From an uncultured Alphaproteobacteria bacterium (GTDB lineage Bacteria > Pseudomonadota > Alphaproteobacteria > RF32 > CAG-239), in contig CALXTN010000011.1 in assembly GCA_944391405.1 (NCBI GenBank), positions 1 to 50,410 of the forward strand: a DNA stretch of 50,410 nt. Direction: 5' to 3'. The translations under genes were made by a program, and so were the position numbers. Below are positions 1 to 10,214 of this stretch, piece after piece (the stretch's first letter is position 1; each line of letters opens with the position of its first letter). A model generated the notes under the pieces. That model was not told the origin of the DNA. It ran no database searches and saw only the letters and a program-made list of their open reading frames with translations.

Positions 1-41
1 TTCAGGGGAAGCCAGTGGTAAAGGCTTATAGCCGCATATGA
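1..41 (+). CDS. 3' end of an upstream gene (partial)
   Basis: The frame beginning at position 3 reads QGKPVVKAYSRI and stops at TGA 39-41, two bases before a strong terminator hairpin. A terminator so close to a stop codon suggests this is the true end of a plus-strand gene whose body lies outside the window. Another frame stops at 31, so the frame choice is not certain. The family cannot be identified from 12 residues. Confidence 0.35.
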   Translation, partial: QGKPVVKAYSRI

Positions 42-42
42 A

Positions 43-79
43 GAACCCCGCGTTTTACGCGGGGGTATCTTTTTTTTTA
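43..79 (+). terminator. Rho-independent terminator of the upstream gene
   Basis: A GC-rich stem (ACCCCGCG / CGCGGGGGT) around a short TTTTA loop is followed by a run of Ts on the plus strand. On the minus strand there is no T-run after the stem, so it mainly ends the plus-strand gene entering from the left. Confidence 0.85.
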
Positions 80-778
80 ATATTCTATAAGGAATAGTAT
101 AATTAAAGTTGAAATTACAATGGATGGGCCATAGGCATCCTGACGTTTTTTATTGATAAAGCAACTTATCGCAAAAATTAGACATGATAGTAGAATAATG
201 TAGGGAATATTACTAAAACCAAGCCATGCGCCGACAGCGGATAGTAATTTAATATCCCCACCTCCAAAAGCGTCAGGATGCTTTTTTATAATGAAGAGAG
301 ATGCTATTACTGGAATTATGTATCCTCCTAAAGCTCCTATTGCACTGTTGGCTGTAGATGAAGCGACATCATAGCCTAAGCAGTCTCCGGCAAAGGTAGC
401 GTACATAAAGCCAACAATTAAAAGAGGGACTGTTAAAATATCAGGTAACAAAAACATTCTTTTATCAATTTCCATTAGTAGAAATAAAACAATAATTAAA
501 AATGTCATCCACGGAGTTTCTTGTGTTGGTAGAACTTGTGACGCAAGAAAAACAACAGCTGAAGTAATGATTCCCCAACCAAGGGAGCGCATAAAGTATT
601 TGTGGCATAACAATTGATATTTATGATTATTTTTTCTTTTTATATATGAGACGCTTTTATTTATGTGAAATATTCTATATAATGCATAGGCAAGAGTTGC
701 CGGCATAAATTTTGAAAAGCGACGGGCTAGATATGGAATTGTGAAACCAAAAGCAAAACCTATAATTATGTATGACAT
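77..778 (-). CDS. Type IV prepilin peptidase (A24 family)
   Basis: 233-residue polytopic membrane aspartic protease that would cleave leader peptides of type IV or Flp pilins at the inner membrane. The two expected catalytic aspartates are visible: D105 in E-I-D followed by LPD at 111-113, and D175 in the GGGD motif (172-175). About six hydrophobic segments span the protein. The cytoplasmic methyltransferase domain with paired cysteines found in PilD is absent, so this is the short, CpaA/TadV-like form; methylation activity is not supported. A good ribosome site (GGAG, 8 bases upstream) fixes the start. It lies downstream of the LuxR-type regulator on the same strand, 70 bases away. No pilin or secretion ATPase gene is in view, so its substrate is unknown. 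Confidence 0.9.
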   Translation of the reverse strand: MSYIIIGFAFGFTIPYLARRFSKFMPATLAYALYRIFHINKSVSYIKRKNNHKYQLLCHKYFMRSLGWGIITSAVVFLASQVLPTQETPWMTFLIIVLFLLMEIDKRMFLLPDILTVPLLIVGFMYATFAGDCLGYDVASSTANSAIGALGGYIIPVIASLFIIKKHPDAFGGGDIKLLSAVGAWLGFSNIPYIILLSCLIFAISCFINKKRQDAYGPSIVISTLIILFLIEY

Positions 779-848
779 AGTTTATCTCCAGAATTGTATT
801 TACTTTTAGTTTAGCGTAGATTGGTAAATTTTTATTGAATAGAATTTT

Positions 849-1478
849 TTATATTAGTCCTAATTTTTGTGCAGTTATCACTGCTTGAGTTCTATTGTTT
901 ACTTTTAAAGAACGCAAAAGTGCGTTTATATGCAATTTAACTGTAGCTTCTGATACACCCATATCATAGGCTATTTGTTTATTTGATTTGCCTTGGGCAA
1001 TTAAATCTAAAACTTGTGATTGTCGGTTGGTTAAATTCTTTTTTAAAGGAGAATTTGATGTGTTTTTATTATACTCTGCACCACTATCTAGTACAGCAAG
1101 TGGAATATATACACCTCCTTCAAGAATTAATTTAAGTGCTCCGCTTAGTATATTACTATCTGATTTTTTGGGAATATATCCTTTTACACCATTGGATAGT
1201 ATTTTTCGGATATTCTTGGTGTCTTCTGATGCCGATATTGCTACTATTTTTGTATTAGGAGATATTGTTTTTATTTTGTTTATTACTTCTATTGCATTTT
1301 GATCTGCTAGATCTATGTCTAATATAAGAATGTCTATGTCATATTCTTTTGATAGAATTCTTTGCATATCAATTAAATTAGCTGATTGAAGAATATCTAT
1401 ATCTTGGTTTATTTGTTTTAGTCTTAATGATAGTCCGTCTATAAATAGAGATTGTTCGTCCGTTATTAAAACTTTCAT
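849..1478 (-). CDS. LuxR/NarL-family two-component response regulator
   Basis: 209 residues. An N-terminal receiver domain (about 1-120) has the acidic pocket D7/E8, the phosphoacceptor D54 in LILDID, the switch residue in the ISAS segment (81-84) and the conserved lysine K104. A C-terminal LuxR-type helix-turn-helix occupies about 148-205, with the typical LTNRQSQVLDLIAQGKSNKQ start. It should bind DNA on phosphorylation by a sensor kinase that is not in this window. GAGGAG sits 8 bases before ATG. Its downstream neighbour is the prepilin peptidase, which makes pilus control a reasonable but untested guess. Confidence 0.93.
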   Translation of the reverse strand: MKVLITDEQSLFIDGLSLRLKQINQDIDILQSANLIDMQRILSKEYDIDILILDIDLADQNAIEVINKIKTISPNTKIVAISASEDTKNIRKILSNGVKGYIPKKSDSNILSGALKLILEGGVYIPLAVLDSGAEYNKNTSNSPLKKNLTNRQSQVLDLIAQGKSNKQIAYDMGVSEATVKLHINALLRSLKVNNRTQAVITAQKLGLI

Positions 1479-1568
1479 TTATATCTCCTCTGAATTTTAA
1501 GATATGGGCTAAATGTAGTTGCAATATAAGTACGGATTGACGGTTTTAAAGATATTATGTTAAGTTTT

Positions 1569-2033
1569 TTATTCTTTAGGTGGAAGTAATATTAATTCAA
1601 CACCTGCTTCTTTGAGCATTTGTTCTGAATAGGTTATTCTATCTCTCCATGTATTTTGTGGTGAATTTTTATCTATAACCAAGGGATTGGTTACAACAAG
1701 TTTTATTCCAGATTGAATAATTGCACGGGTACAGTCTGTGCAAGGAAAGTGAGTCGCATATAAAACACAACCTTTTACTTTAGTTCCACATAAGCATGCA
1801 TTGTATATGGCATTGCGTTCGGCGTGTTCAAAAAAATCATATTTTGTTGGGCGCTCAAATCTTTCAAATACGTCATCATCAACGCCACGCACAAAACCGT
1901 TATAGCCAGTTGCTCTGATTTCTTTATCTGGGCCGACTATTACTGCACCAGTTTTGGTGGATGTGTCTTTTGACCAGGTAGAAACTAATTTTGCTAATTC
2001 CATAAAACGATAGTGCCATTTCATTGTAAACAT
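1569..2033 (-). CDS. Deoxycytidylate (dCMP) deaminase family protein
   Basis: 154-residue zinc-dependent cytidine/deoxycytidylate deaminase. The zinc ligands and proton shuttle are visible: H70-A-E72 and P-C98-T-D-C101. The protein should convert dCMP to dUMP, feeding thymidylate synthesis. Its length and the sequence around the HAERNAI motif match the ComEB/dCMP deaminase group rather than tRNA adenosine deaminase. ATG at 2033 has GGAG upstream; a second Met at residue 4 is an alternative start. It stands alone on the minus strand, divergent from enolase. Confidence 0.85.
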   Translation of the reverse strand: MFTMKWHYRFMELAKLVSTWSKDTSTKTGAVIVGPDKEIRATGYNGFVRGVDDDVFERFERPTKYDFFEHAERNAIYNACLCGTKVKGCVLYATHFPCTDCTRAIIQSGIKLVVTNPLVIDKNSPQNTWRDRITYSEQMLKEAGVELILLPPKE

Positions 2034-2136
2034 TGTTTTTCTCCATGCTTATTCTATTTTTACGCAGTTTAATCTTTTTTTGTTATTTTACAAGAATTTT
2101 GTTATGAGAAACGGGACGATAAGATTTATATGTAAC

Positions 2137-2164
2137 TTGACTTTGTTGGGCTAAAAGCTATATT
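2137..2164 (+). promoter_or_regulatory. Sigma-70-type promoter of enolase
   Basis: TTGACT, a 16-base spacer and TATATT lie 37 bases upstream of the eno start codon. The match is close to the consensus and placed as expected. Confidence 0.6.
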
Positions 2165-2200
2165 TGTTTACACTTTAAATTTTATCATAGGAGTAAGTAA

Positions 2201-3478
<1,278 letters not shown>

Positions 3479-3496
3479 TTTTTAGGAGCTAGTTCA

Positions 3497-3751
3497 ATGA
3501 AAGGTCTTTTGTATTTCATTATTACTCTTGTTGTTATTGCAGGTATAGGTTCAGCCTTTTGGTGGTTGATTGATGGTTCTACTCCTCAAGAACAATTAGA
3601 ATATTTAAAAGTTACATTTAGTGAAGTTGTTGATGGTAGTGCTGCTTCTAATACAGCAGATTCCGCTTCTAAACTTGGACGAGTTTTGAAAGATAATTTT
3701 GAAGATGCTCAACAAGTTTATGAACATGGCGCTGAAGCTAAATATGAATAG
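3497..3751 (+). CDS. Small single-pass membrane protein of unknown function
   Basis: 84 residues with one N-terminal hydrophobic segment (about 4-24) and a polar, acidic tail predicted to face the periplasm or cytoplasm. TAGGAG lies 8 bases before ATG. It is 18 bases after enolase and before a terminator, so it is cotranscribed with eno. The codon pattern matches that of eno, supporting expression. No family is recognised; it lacks the heptad coiled coil expected of FtsB, which often occupies this position. Confidence 0.75.
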   Translation: MKGLLYFIITLVVIAGIGSAFWWLIDGSTPQEQLEYLKVTFSEVVDGSAASNTADSASKLGRVLKDNFEDAQQVYEHGAEAKYE

Positions 3752-3770
3752 CTTTATTTAAGCTTTTGTG

Positions 3771-3801
3771 AAAGAGGGAATAATTAAATTTCCTCTTTTT
3801 T
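3771..3801 (+). terminator. Terminator after eno and the small membrane protein
   Basis: AAAGAGG and CCTCTTT arms with flanking A/T pairs are followed by a T-run. Confidence 0.7.
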
Positions 3802-3848
3802 GTGTGTATAAAGATTGTGTAAAATTCTGTTTTTTTTCTATAAAATTG

Positions 3849-3876
3849 TTGAGATATTCATTGTTTGTGTTACTCT
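3849..3876 (+). promoter_or_regulatory. Possible promoter of dnaE
   Basis: TTGAGA, 16 bases, TACTCT, ending 31 bases before the dnaE start codon. The -10 box is imperfect, but the same TACTCT box follows TTGACT upstream of the small gene at 40623. Confidence 0.4.
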
Positions 3877-3907
3877 CTGCATAATAAGTTAATAATAGGC
3901 GTTTTTT

Positions 3908-6900
3908 ATGAAAGATCCAAAATTCGTACATTTAAGAGTTCATACAGCATACTCTCTGGCTGAGGGAGCTATTATGCTGCCAACACTGATACATAAGTTG
4001 CATGATATGGGGGTTCCAGCTGTTGCGGTAACGGATAGTGCGAATATGTTTGGTGGAAAAGCTTTTTCTAAATATGCTTCAGAGGAAGGTATTAAGCCGA
4101 TTTTAGGTTGCCAGTTTTTATTAAGAAATGCGGATTCTGATGATTTAATGAAATCTAAAGGAAAAGAATTGGACCCTGATAAAATTGTTTTGTTAGTTAT
4201 GAACGCTACCGGTTATGGTAATATTATGAAGCTGATGAAACGTTTTTATTTGGATAATACTGAGAAAGGTTGGGCGCCGCAATTAACTTTAGAAAATTTG
4301 GAGAATTTTAATGAGGGCTTAATTGCTCTTACTGGAGGTGTTGAGGGGACGATCGGCCGTTTATTACTGGAAAATAGAAAAGATGATGCAGAAAATTTTG
4401 CAGTTAAATTAAAGGAAATCTTTGGCGATAGACTGTATATGGAAATTTCGCGAATCGGTTTGGATAAAGAAAAGCAAACTGAAGAAGATTTTATAAATTT
4501 AGCTTATAAATATAACATTCCTCTAGTTGCAACAAATGAAGTTTTCTTTTTAGATGAAGATATGTATGAGGCTCATGATGCTCTTGTGTGTATTTCAGCA
4601 GGAGAATATGTTGCTAATGAAAATAGACGTAAGTTTTCTATTAATAATCGCTTGCGTTCTGAAGCTGAAATGGTTGATCTTTTTTCTGATTTACCGGAAG
4701 CTGTTAATAATACGGTTAGAATTGCTAAACTCTGTAACTTCTTGTCTAAAAAAGTTAATCCTTTATTGCCGATTTTTGAGTGTCCTCAAGGTAAGACACA
4801 GGATGAGTTTATTACGGAAGAGGCATACAAAGGTTTGGATGAACGCCTGAAAAAAGCTGTTTATTTTGAAGGAATGACCGAAGAGCAAAAGGCTGATATT
4901 GATGAGCGTTATTATGCTCGTTTGGAATATGAGCTTAGCGTTATAAAAAAAATGGGTTTCCCTGGTTATTTCTTAATCGTGTCAGATTTTATTAAGTGGT
5001 CAAAAGGTCATGGTGTACCAGTGGGGCCTGGTCGTGGTTCCGGTGCGGGGTCTATTGTTGCTTGGTCTTTGAAGGTTACAGAACTTGATCCTTTGAAGTT
5101 AGATTTACTTTTTGAACGTTTCTTAAATCCTGAACGTGTTAACATGCCGGACTTTGACGTCGATTTTTGCCAAGAGAATCGTTACAAAACGATTGAATAT
5201 GTGCAAAGAAAATATGGATTTGATCATGTGGCGCAAATTATTACTTATGGTAAGTTGCAATCAAAGGCTGTTATTAGGGATGTGGCACGTGTGTTGCAAA
5301 TGCCATATTCTCAAGCTGATAAAATTTCTAAAATGATACCGGCTGGCGCACAAGGTAAGAATCCGACTTTACCTGAAGCTTTGGAACAGGTTCCTGAATT
5401 AGAAGAATTGAGACAAAATGATCCTCAAGTTAATAAGTTATTTGAAATAGCTATTAAATTGGAAGGCTTATATCGTAACTCCGGTATGCATGCGGCAGGT
5501 GTGGTTATTGGTGATAGGCCTCTGGAAGAATTGGTTCCTTTATATAAAGATCCTAGAGCTGATATGCCAGTGACAATGTATGATATGAAATATGTTGAAG
5601 AAACTGGATTAATTAAATTTGATTTTTTGGGGTTGAAAACTTTGACAGTTATTCAACGTGCTGTTGATTGGATTAAAAAGGCTCAGGGAATCGATTTGGA
5701 TATGGAAGCTGTGCCGTTAGATGATGCTGAAACATACAAAATGTTGCAAGAAGGGCGTACAACTGCTGTTTTCCAATTTGAATCGGCGGGTATGAAAGAT
5801 GTACATAAACAGATTAAACCTGATAGATTTGAGGACTTAATTGCTATTGTGTCGCTGTATCGTCCAGGACCTATGGACAATATTCCTACTTTTATTAAAC
5901 GTAAGCATGGTGAAGAGGAAATTCAATATTTACATCCTAAACTTGAGCCAATATTGAAGGAAACCTATGGTATTATGGTTTATCAAGAGCAAGTTATGAT
6001 GATTGCTCGAGAGTTGGGCGGATATACTATGGGTGGCGCAGATAAACTCAGAAAAGTTATGGGTAAAAAAATGCGTGATGAGATTCCGAAGCAGCGTATT
6101 ATGTTTACAGAAGGGGCTATTAAAAACGGTATTGATGAAGAAGTTGCTAAAAGTATTTTTGACCAAATGGAAAAATTTGCATCTTATGGTTTTAATAAAT
6201 CTCATGCTGCTGCATATTCGTTGGTTTCTTATCAAACGGCTTATTTAAAAGCTCATTTTCCGGTTGAGTTTATGTGTGCGGTTATGGATTTGGATATTAC
6301 TAATACGGATAAATTGGCTGGCTTTAAAGCTGAATGTAAAGCTATGGGAATCGAAGTGTTAAAACCTGATGTTAATGAGTCTTTGGCTAAATTTAGTGTT
6401 CAAAACGGTAAATTACGCTATGCTCTGGGTGCTATTAAAGGTGTTGGCGAATCCAACATGAATGCTATTGTGGAAGCTAGAGAAAAAGGCGGTAAGTTTA
6501 AAGATATATCAGATTTTATTAATAGAGTTGATGCAAAACAGCTTAATCGTAAGCAATTGGAACAATTAATAAAGGCTGGAGCGTTTGATAGTATTGATAA
6601 AAAAAGAGGTAAATTATTTGCTAATATCGATACAATTTTAAAAAATATTTCCTCTGCAACAGAAATGAAAACGAGTGCACAATCTTCGTTATTTGGTGCT
6701 GAGGAGTATTCTTCAAAAGTTAAACTGTCTGATGCGCCTGATTGGCCGGATTTGGAAAAATTACGTCTTGAGGCTGGTGCAATTGGCTTTTATTTGTCTG
6801 CACATCCTTTGGATGTTTATGCGGATAGTATGAAAAAACTTGGTGTTAAAACGTGTCAGGAAGTTATGTCAAATATTCGGGTTGGAGATAGCATTAAAGC

Positions 6901-7381
6901 AAATATTGCCGGTTGTGTGGAAAATTTTCAAAAACGATTAAGTAAAAGCGGTAATAAATATGCTTTCTTGGGACTTTCTGATACAACTGGAAACTTTGAG
7001 GGGATGTTGTTTTCTGATGGTTTGGCTAAGTATGAGGAGGTTATTACTTCAGGATGTCCACTTTTAGTTAAAGTTACGATTAATAAACAATCTGAAGAAG
7101 AGAATCCTCGTATTATGATTAATAGTGTAAAAACACTTGATGAAGCTATTGCGGAACAAGCAAAAGGATTGATTATTGAGGTAGCTAACGTTGCGGCTGT
7201 TCCTGAAATTAAAAAAGTTTTATATTCAGACATAAGAGGTTTGAATAAAGTTTATATTGAACCAGAATTGGATGATTGGGATGTTCGTATTGAATTAGAT
7301 GGTGGATTTGCTTTTTCGGATAGTATGATGTTAACTAAACTTAAGAGTATTCCAGGTGTTTCAGCTGTTAGAGAAATATAA
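3908..7381 (+). CDS. dnaE: DNA polymerase III alpha subunit
   Basis: 1157 residues, typical for DnaE1, the replicative polymerase catalytic subunit. An N-terminal PHP domain begins with FVHLRVHTAYSLAEGA. The palm domain carries the aspartates of the PDFDVDF motif (D415, D417) and the later D572 in IKFDFLGL. The fingers segment includes the SGMHAAGVVIG and PGPMDNIPTFIKRKHG stretches, followed by a helix-hairpin-helix region and an OB-fold near 990-1070. The ribosome site is weak (only a partial AGG). The polytopic membrane gene starts 12 bases after the stop. The proofreading subunit DnaQ is not in view. Confidence 0.97.
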   Translation: MKDPKFVHLRVHTAYSLAEGAIMLPTLIHKLHDMGVPAVAVTDSANMFGGKAFSKYASEEGIKPILGCQFLLRNADSDDLMKSKGKELDPDKIVLLVMNATGYGNIMKLMKRFYLDNTEKGWAPQLTLENLENFNEGLIALTGGVEGTIGRLLLENRKDDAENFAVKLKEIFGDRLYMEISRIGLDKEKQTEEDFINLAYKYNIPLVATNEVFFLDEDMYEAHDALVCISAGEYVANENRRKFSINNRLRSEAEMVDLFSDLPEAVNNTVRIAKLCNFLSKKVNPLLPIFECPQGKTQDEFITEEAYKGLDERLKKAVYFEGMTEEQKADIDERYYARLEYELSVIKKMGFPGYFLIVSDFIKWSKGHGVPVGPGRGSGAGSIVAWSLKVTELDPLKLDLLFERFLNPERVNMPDFDVDFCQENRYKTIEYVQRKYGFDHVAQIITYGKLQSKAVIRDVARVLQMPYSQADKISKMIPAGAQGKNPTLPEALEQVPELEELRQNDPQVNKLFEIAIKLEGLYRNSGMHAAGVVIGDRPLEELVPLYKDPRADMPVTMYDMKYVEETGLIKFDFLGLKTLTVIQRAVDWIKKAQGIDLDMEAVPLDDAETYKMLQEGRTTAVFQFESAGMKDVHKQIKPDRFEDLIAIVSLYRPGPMDNIPTFIKRKHGEEEIQYLHPKLEPILKETYGIMVYQEQVMMIARELGGYTMGGADKLRKVMGKKMRDEIPKQRIMFTEGAIKNGIDEEVAKSIFDQMEKFASYGFNKSHAAAYSLVSYQTAYLKAHFPVEFMCAVMDLDITNTDKLAGFKAECKAMGIEVLKPDVNESLAKFSVQNGKLRYALGAIKGVGESNMNAIVEAREKGGKFKDISDFINRVDAKQLNRKQLEQLIKAGAFDSIDKKRGKLFANIDTILKNISSATEMKTSAQSSLFGAEEYSSKVKLSDAPDWPDLEKLRLEAGAIGFYLSAHPLDVYADSMKKLGVKTCQEVMSNIRVGDSIKANIAGCVENFQKRLSKSGNKYAFLGLSDTTGNFEGMLFSDGLAKYEEVITSGCPLLVKVTINKQSEEENPRIMINSVKTLDEAIAEQAKGLIIEVANVAAVPEIKKVLYSDIRGLNKVYIEPELDDWDVRIELDGGFAFSDSMMLTKLKSIPGVSAVREI

Positions 7382-7393
7382 AAGGAGGCTAAA

Positions 7394-8197
7394 ATGAGTG
7401 AGAAAATTGTACCTAATGATGACGGTGAAATCATTATGCCATTTTGGAAAGGTTTTTTTTATCCTTTGCAAAAAATAGCTATGTCAGGTAAAAATTTCTT
7501 TTTATTAACAGCGTTTTTTTCCTTTTTTAGCGCTATTGTTTCTTTAATTTTAGGGCGTGCTTTATTTTGTGGTTTGGGGATTGAAGAATCTGATATTTTT
7601 TGTTCTTCTAGTCTTATTAATCTTATAATTTCTTGTTTGATTTTTTTGCTCTGTTCTGGGATTTTCATATGTTCGTGGTATAATGTTAGCGAAAATAATC
7701 GGAAAATTACGATGCATTTAGGAAAAAAAGAATTTAAAGTGGCTGCGTTTGTTTTTGGGTATTGTTGCTGCTGGGGTGGTTTGGCTTTTGTTTCTTATGT
7801 TTTAACGGTTAGAAACGCTGTTCCGAATTGGAAAGAAGAATTGTTATTCTTTTTTATAATGTCTTTGGCGGTTTTGTTTATTTTGTATTTGTTATTAAAT
7901 GCGGTTATGCTTATTCGTTTTTTGCAAGGGAAAAAGTGGTTTTGTTTGCGTAAAGTTTTTTGGGTTATCTGGGATAATTTGTATAAGCCATTTGGGTGGT
8001 TTTTTATTTATGTTTTGTTTTTTACTTTATTTTTGAGGGATTTCTTAACCTTTTTTGTGAGAAATGAAGCATTTCCCGTTTGGTTGAGTGCTTTTGGGGG
8101 AGATTTTTCTTTTTATTTTTTGCTTTACAGCAGTATAGCCGTATTTGTTTCTAGTCTTTCATATCAAAATAAATACATCTATTATGATGAAGATTAG
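7394..8197 (+). CDS. Polytopic membrane protein of unknown function
   Basis: 267 residues with about six transmembrane helices (near 35-57, 75-95, 115-135, 148-170, 190-215 and 230-252) after a short polar N-terminus. A strong AAAGGAGG ribosome site precedes ATG, 12 bases after dnaE, so it is probably cotranscribed with dnaE. A cysteine cluster (YCCCW) lies inside the third helix. Its last codons overlap the convergent sufD stop by four bases. I do not recognise a family. Confidence 0.8.
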   Translation: MSEKIVPNDDGEIIMPFWKGFFYPLQKIAMSGKNFFLLTAFFSFFSAIVSLILGRALFCGLGIEESDIFCSSSLINLIISCLIFLLCSGIFICSWYNVSENNRKITMHLGKKEFKVAAFVFGYCCCWGGLAFVSYVLTVRNAVPNWKEELLFFFIMSLAVLFILYLLLNAVMLIRFLQGKKWFCLRKVFWVIWDNLYKPFGWFFIYVLFFTLFLRDFLTFFVRNEAFPVWLSAFGGDFSFYFLLYSSIAVFVSSLSYQNKYIYYDED

Positions 8198-9435
8198 AAA
8201 TGCATTTCTGTTTGTATTTCTTCATTAGGAATGAGAGAGACAATTTCGTTTAAGTGGGCCTCTGTCAGCAGTTTTACGGCTTCTGTCTTGGTTATGCCTC
8301 TGGATGTTAGGTAAAATAATTGTTCTTTATCTATTTCACCGCAGCTTGCACCATGTGAACATTTTACATCATCTGCAAATATTTCTAATTCCGGTTTGCA
8401 ATTTAATTCTGCGTTATCACTAAGGTATATAGCTTTGTGCAGTTGGTGCCCTTCTGTTTTTATTGCTAAAGGTGCAATGTGTATTTTTCCTTGGAAAACG
8501 GCGGAAGAATCGCTCTCTAGTACAGCTTTAGCATATTGATTAGAATATGTTTCAGGTTGTAGATGGTTTATATTTGTGGTAATATCATTTAAACAATCTT
8601 TTTTTGCCTTATAAGCGGAATATATTTCAGCGGAAGCATTTGCTTGCTCTAATTGAACATTTGTTTCTTGGCGGCAAATTTTTGCCCCATTAGCAAGATA
8701 ATATTGTTTGTATGATGCTTTATTTTGAATTTTTACGCAGTTCAAGGCTATGTGGTAGCTGTTTGCGCTTTCGTTTTGTTTTTTGTAGTGATAAAGTTGG
8801 CTATTGGGTTTCAAGTATATCTCATTAACGATATTGGTGAGATATTTGTTTTCTTTATCGGAATAAAATTGTTCAAATACTTCTAAATGAGCGTTTTTTT
8901 CTAAAACAATGAGATTGTGAATATTGATTTGATATCCATCGCTATCGCTTTGTTTATATTTTATATATATTGGTTGTGAGATATTTGTATCTTTTTCAGC
9001 ATAAATACAAATACCTTGCTCTAAATAGGCACCATTTAGAGCAGCAAATGGATGTTCTTCTAAATTGAAACTGTTGAATAAATATTGCTTGTATTCCCCT
9101 TCATATAAAATTTCAGGGAGAGATGTGATATTTAGTCCTTTAGGCAGATTGTATTCTTCAATATGTAGTTTTCCGTTACAAAAAGAAATTTCAATGTGTG
9201 AAGAGTTGTTGTGATGGCAACAGTTACAATTACAGGAGCATTGATGATTTTCTGTGTTAATCTTCAAATTACTAGAAAGAATCGGTTTTATATTTGTGTA
9301 TTTCCATGCTTCTGTTTTTAATGTCGGATAATTTGTCTTTTCTAAAGCTTGTTTAGCTTTTTGACGTAATCCGTAAACAGATGGTTTATCATTCAAAAAT
9401 AATGTAATGTTGTCTAATAAAGGTACTTTTTCCAT
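8194..9435 (-). CDS. sufD: Fe-S cluster assembly protein SufD
   Basis: 413 residues. SufD is the scaffold partner of SufB in the SufBC2D complex, which builds iron-sulfur clusters in the cytoplasm. The C-terminal half shows the family's beta-helix core and signature (GAKICRQETNVQL, LKCSHGAS-like FADDVKCSHGASCGEID, LLTEAHLNEIVSLI). It starts 6 bases after sufC, with GAGGAA upstream inside the sufC end. An unusual Cys/His cluster, C66, C68, C70, C72, C73, H74, H75, sits near the N-terminal third, where SufD proteins are normally variable. No sufB, sufS or sufE lies in this window. Confidence 0.92.
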   Translation of the reverse strand: MEKVPLLDNITLFLNDKPSVYGLRQKAKQALEKTNYPTLKTEAWKYTNIKPILSSNLKINTENHQCSCNCNCCHHNNSSHIEISFCNGKLHIEEYNLPKGLNITSLPEILYEGEYKQYLFNSFNLEEHPFAALNGAYLEQGICIYAEKDTNISQPIYIKYKQSDSDGYQINIHNLIVLEKNAHLEVFEQFYSDKENKYLTNIVNEIYLKPNSQLYHYKKQNESANSYHIALNCVKIQNKASYKQYYLANGAKICRQETNVQLEQANASAEIYSAYKAKKDCLNDITTNINHLQPETYSNQYAKAVLESDSSAVFQGKIHIAPLAIKTEGHQLHKAIYLSDNAELNCKPELEIFADDVKCSHGASCGEIDKEQLFYLTSRGITKTEAVKLLTEAHLNEIVSLIPNEEIQTEMHF

Positions 9436-9441
9436 GGTAGT

Positions 9442-10200
9442 TTATTCCTCTTTGAGGAAATCGGTGTAACCACTTTGTTCTAGCTCAGTAGCTAGACTTT
9501 TATCGCCGCTTTTTATGATATGACCATCGGCAAATATATGAACAATATCTGGTTCAATGTGGTCTAATAGTCGTTGGTAGTGTGTGATAACAAGAAAAGC
9601 GTTTTCTTTTGTTCTTAGCGCATTAACACCATCTGAAACTGTTTTTAGTGCATCAATATCTAATCCCGAATCGATTTCATCCAATATGCAAAAATCAGGT
9701 TTTAATAAAGCCATTTGCAATGTTTCAAAACGTTTTTTTTCTCCACCAGAAAAGCCTACGTTTACGAATCTTTTTAGCATTTCCGGTGAAATGTTTAACT
9801 GAGAAGCTTTTTGTTTTAGATATTTCATAAATGCAATCGTATCAAGCTCTTTTTCGCCACGGTGTTTTAAGATAGAATTGAGGGATTGCTTCAAAAAATT
9901 TGAAACAACTACGCCAGGTATTTCGGTAGGGTATTGCATGGAAAGAAATAATCCATTTCTGGCTCTTTCTTCTGTTGACATGGATAATAAATCTTGACCT
10001 TTAAACTTAACACTTCCGGATGTTACAATGTAGCCATCTTTTCCGCTTAACACATATGATAAAGATGATTTACCGGCTCCATTAGGCCCCATTATGGCGT
10101 GTACTTCTCCGGCGTTGATGGTTAGATTTAAGCCTTTAATTATTTCTTTGTCTTCTACTTTTGCATGTAGATTTTTTATTTCTAATAAAGGTGTTGTCAT
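9442..10200 (-). CDS. sufC: Fe-S cluster assembly ATPase SufC
   Basis: 252-residue ABC-type ATPase, the energising subunit of SufBC2D. Walker A GPNGAGKSS (38-46), the variant signature FSGGE (150-154), Walker B CILDEIDSGLD (171-181) and the H-loop in VITHYQR are visible. AGGA lies 8 bases before ATG. It is 14 bases downstream of secA and 6 bases upstream of sufD, forming a tight secA-sufC-sufD series. Confidence 0.96.
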   Translation of the reverse strand: MTTPLLEIKNLHAKVEDKEIIKGLNLTINAGEVHAIMGPNGAGKSSLSYVLSGKDGYIVTSGSVKFKGQDLLSMSTEERARNGLFLSMQYPTEIPGVVVSNFLKQSLNSILKHRGEKELDTIAFMKYLKQKASQLNISPEMLKRFVNVGFSGGEKKRFETLQMALLKPDFCILDEIDSGLDIDALKTVSDGVNALRTKENAFLVITHYQRLLDHIEPDIVHIFADGHIIKSGDKSLATELEQSGYTDFLKEE

Positions 10201-10214
10201 TATTTTATCCTAAG

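Noticed and set aside
988..1302. Plus-strand frame of about 100 codons over the response regulator
   Set aside because: It is the antisense shadow of a clear LuxR-type regulator and has no ribosome site.
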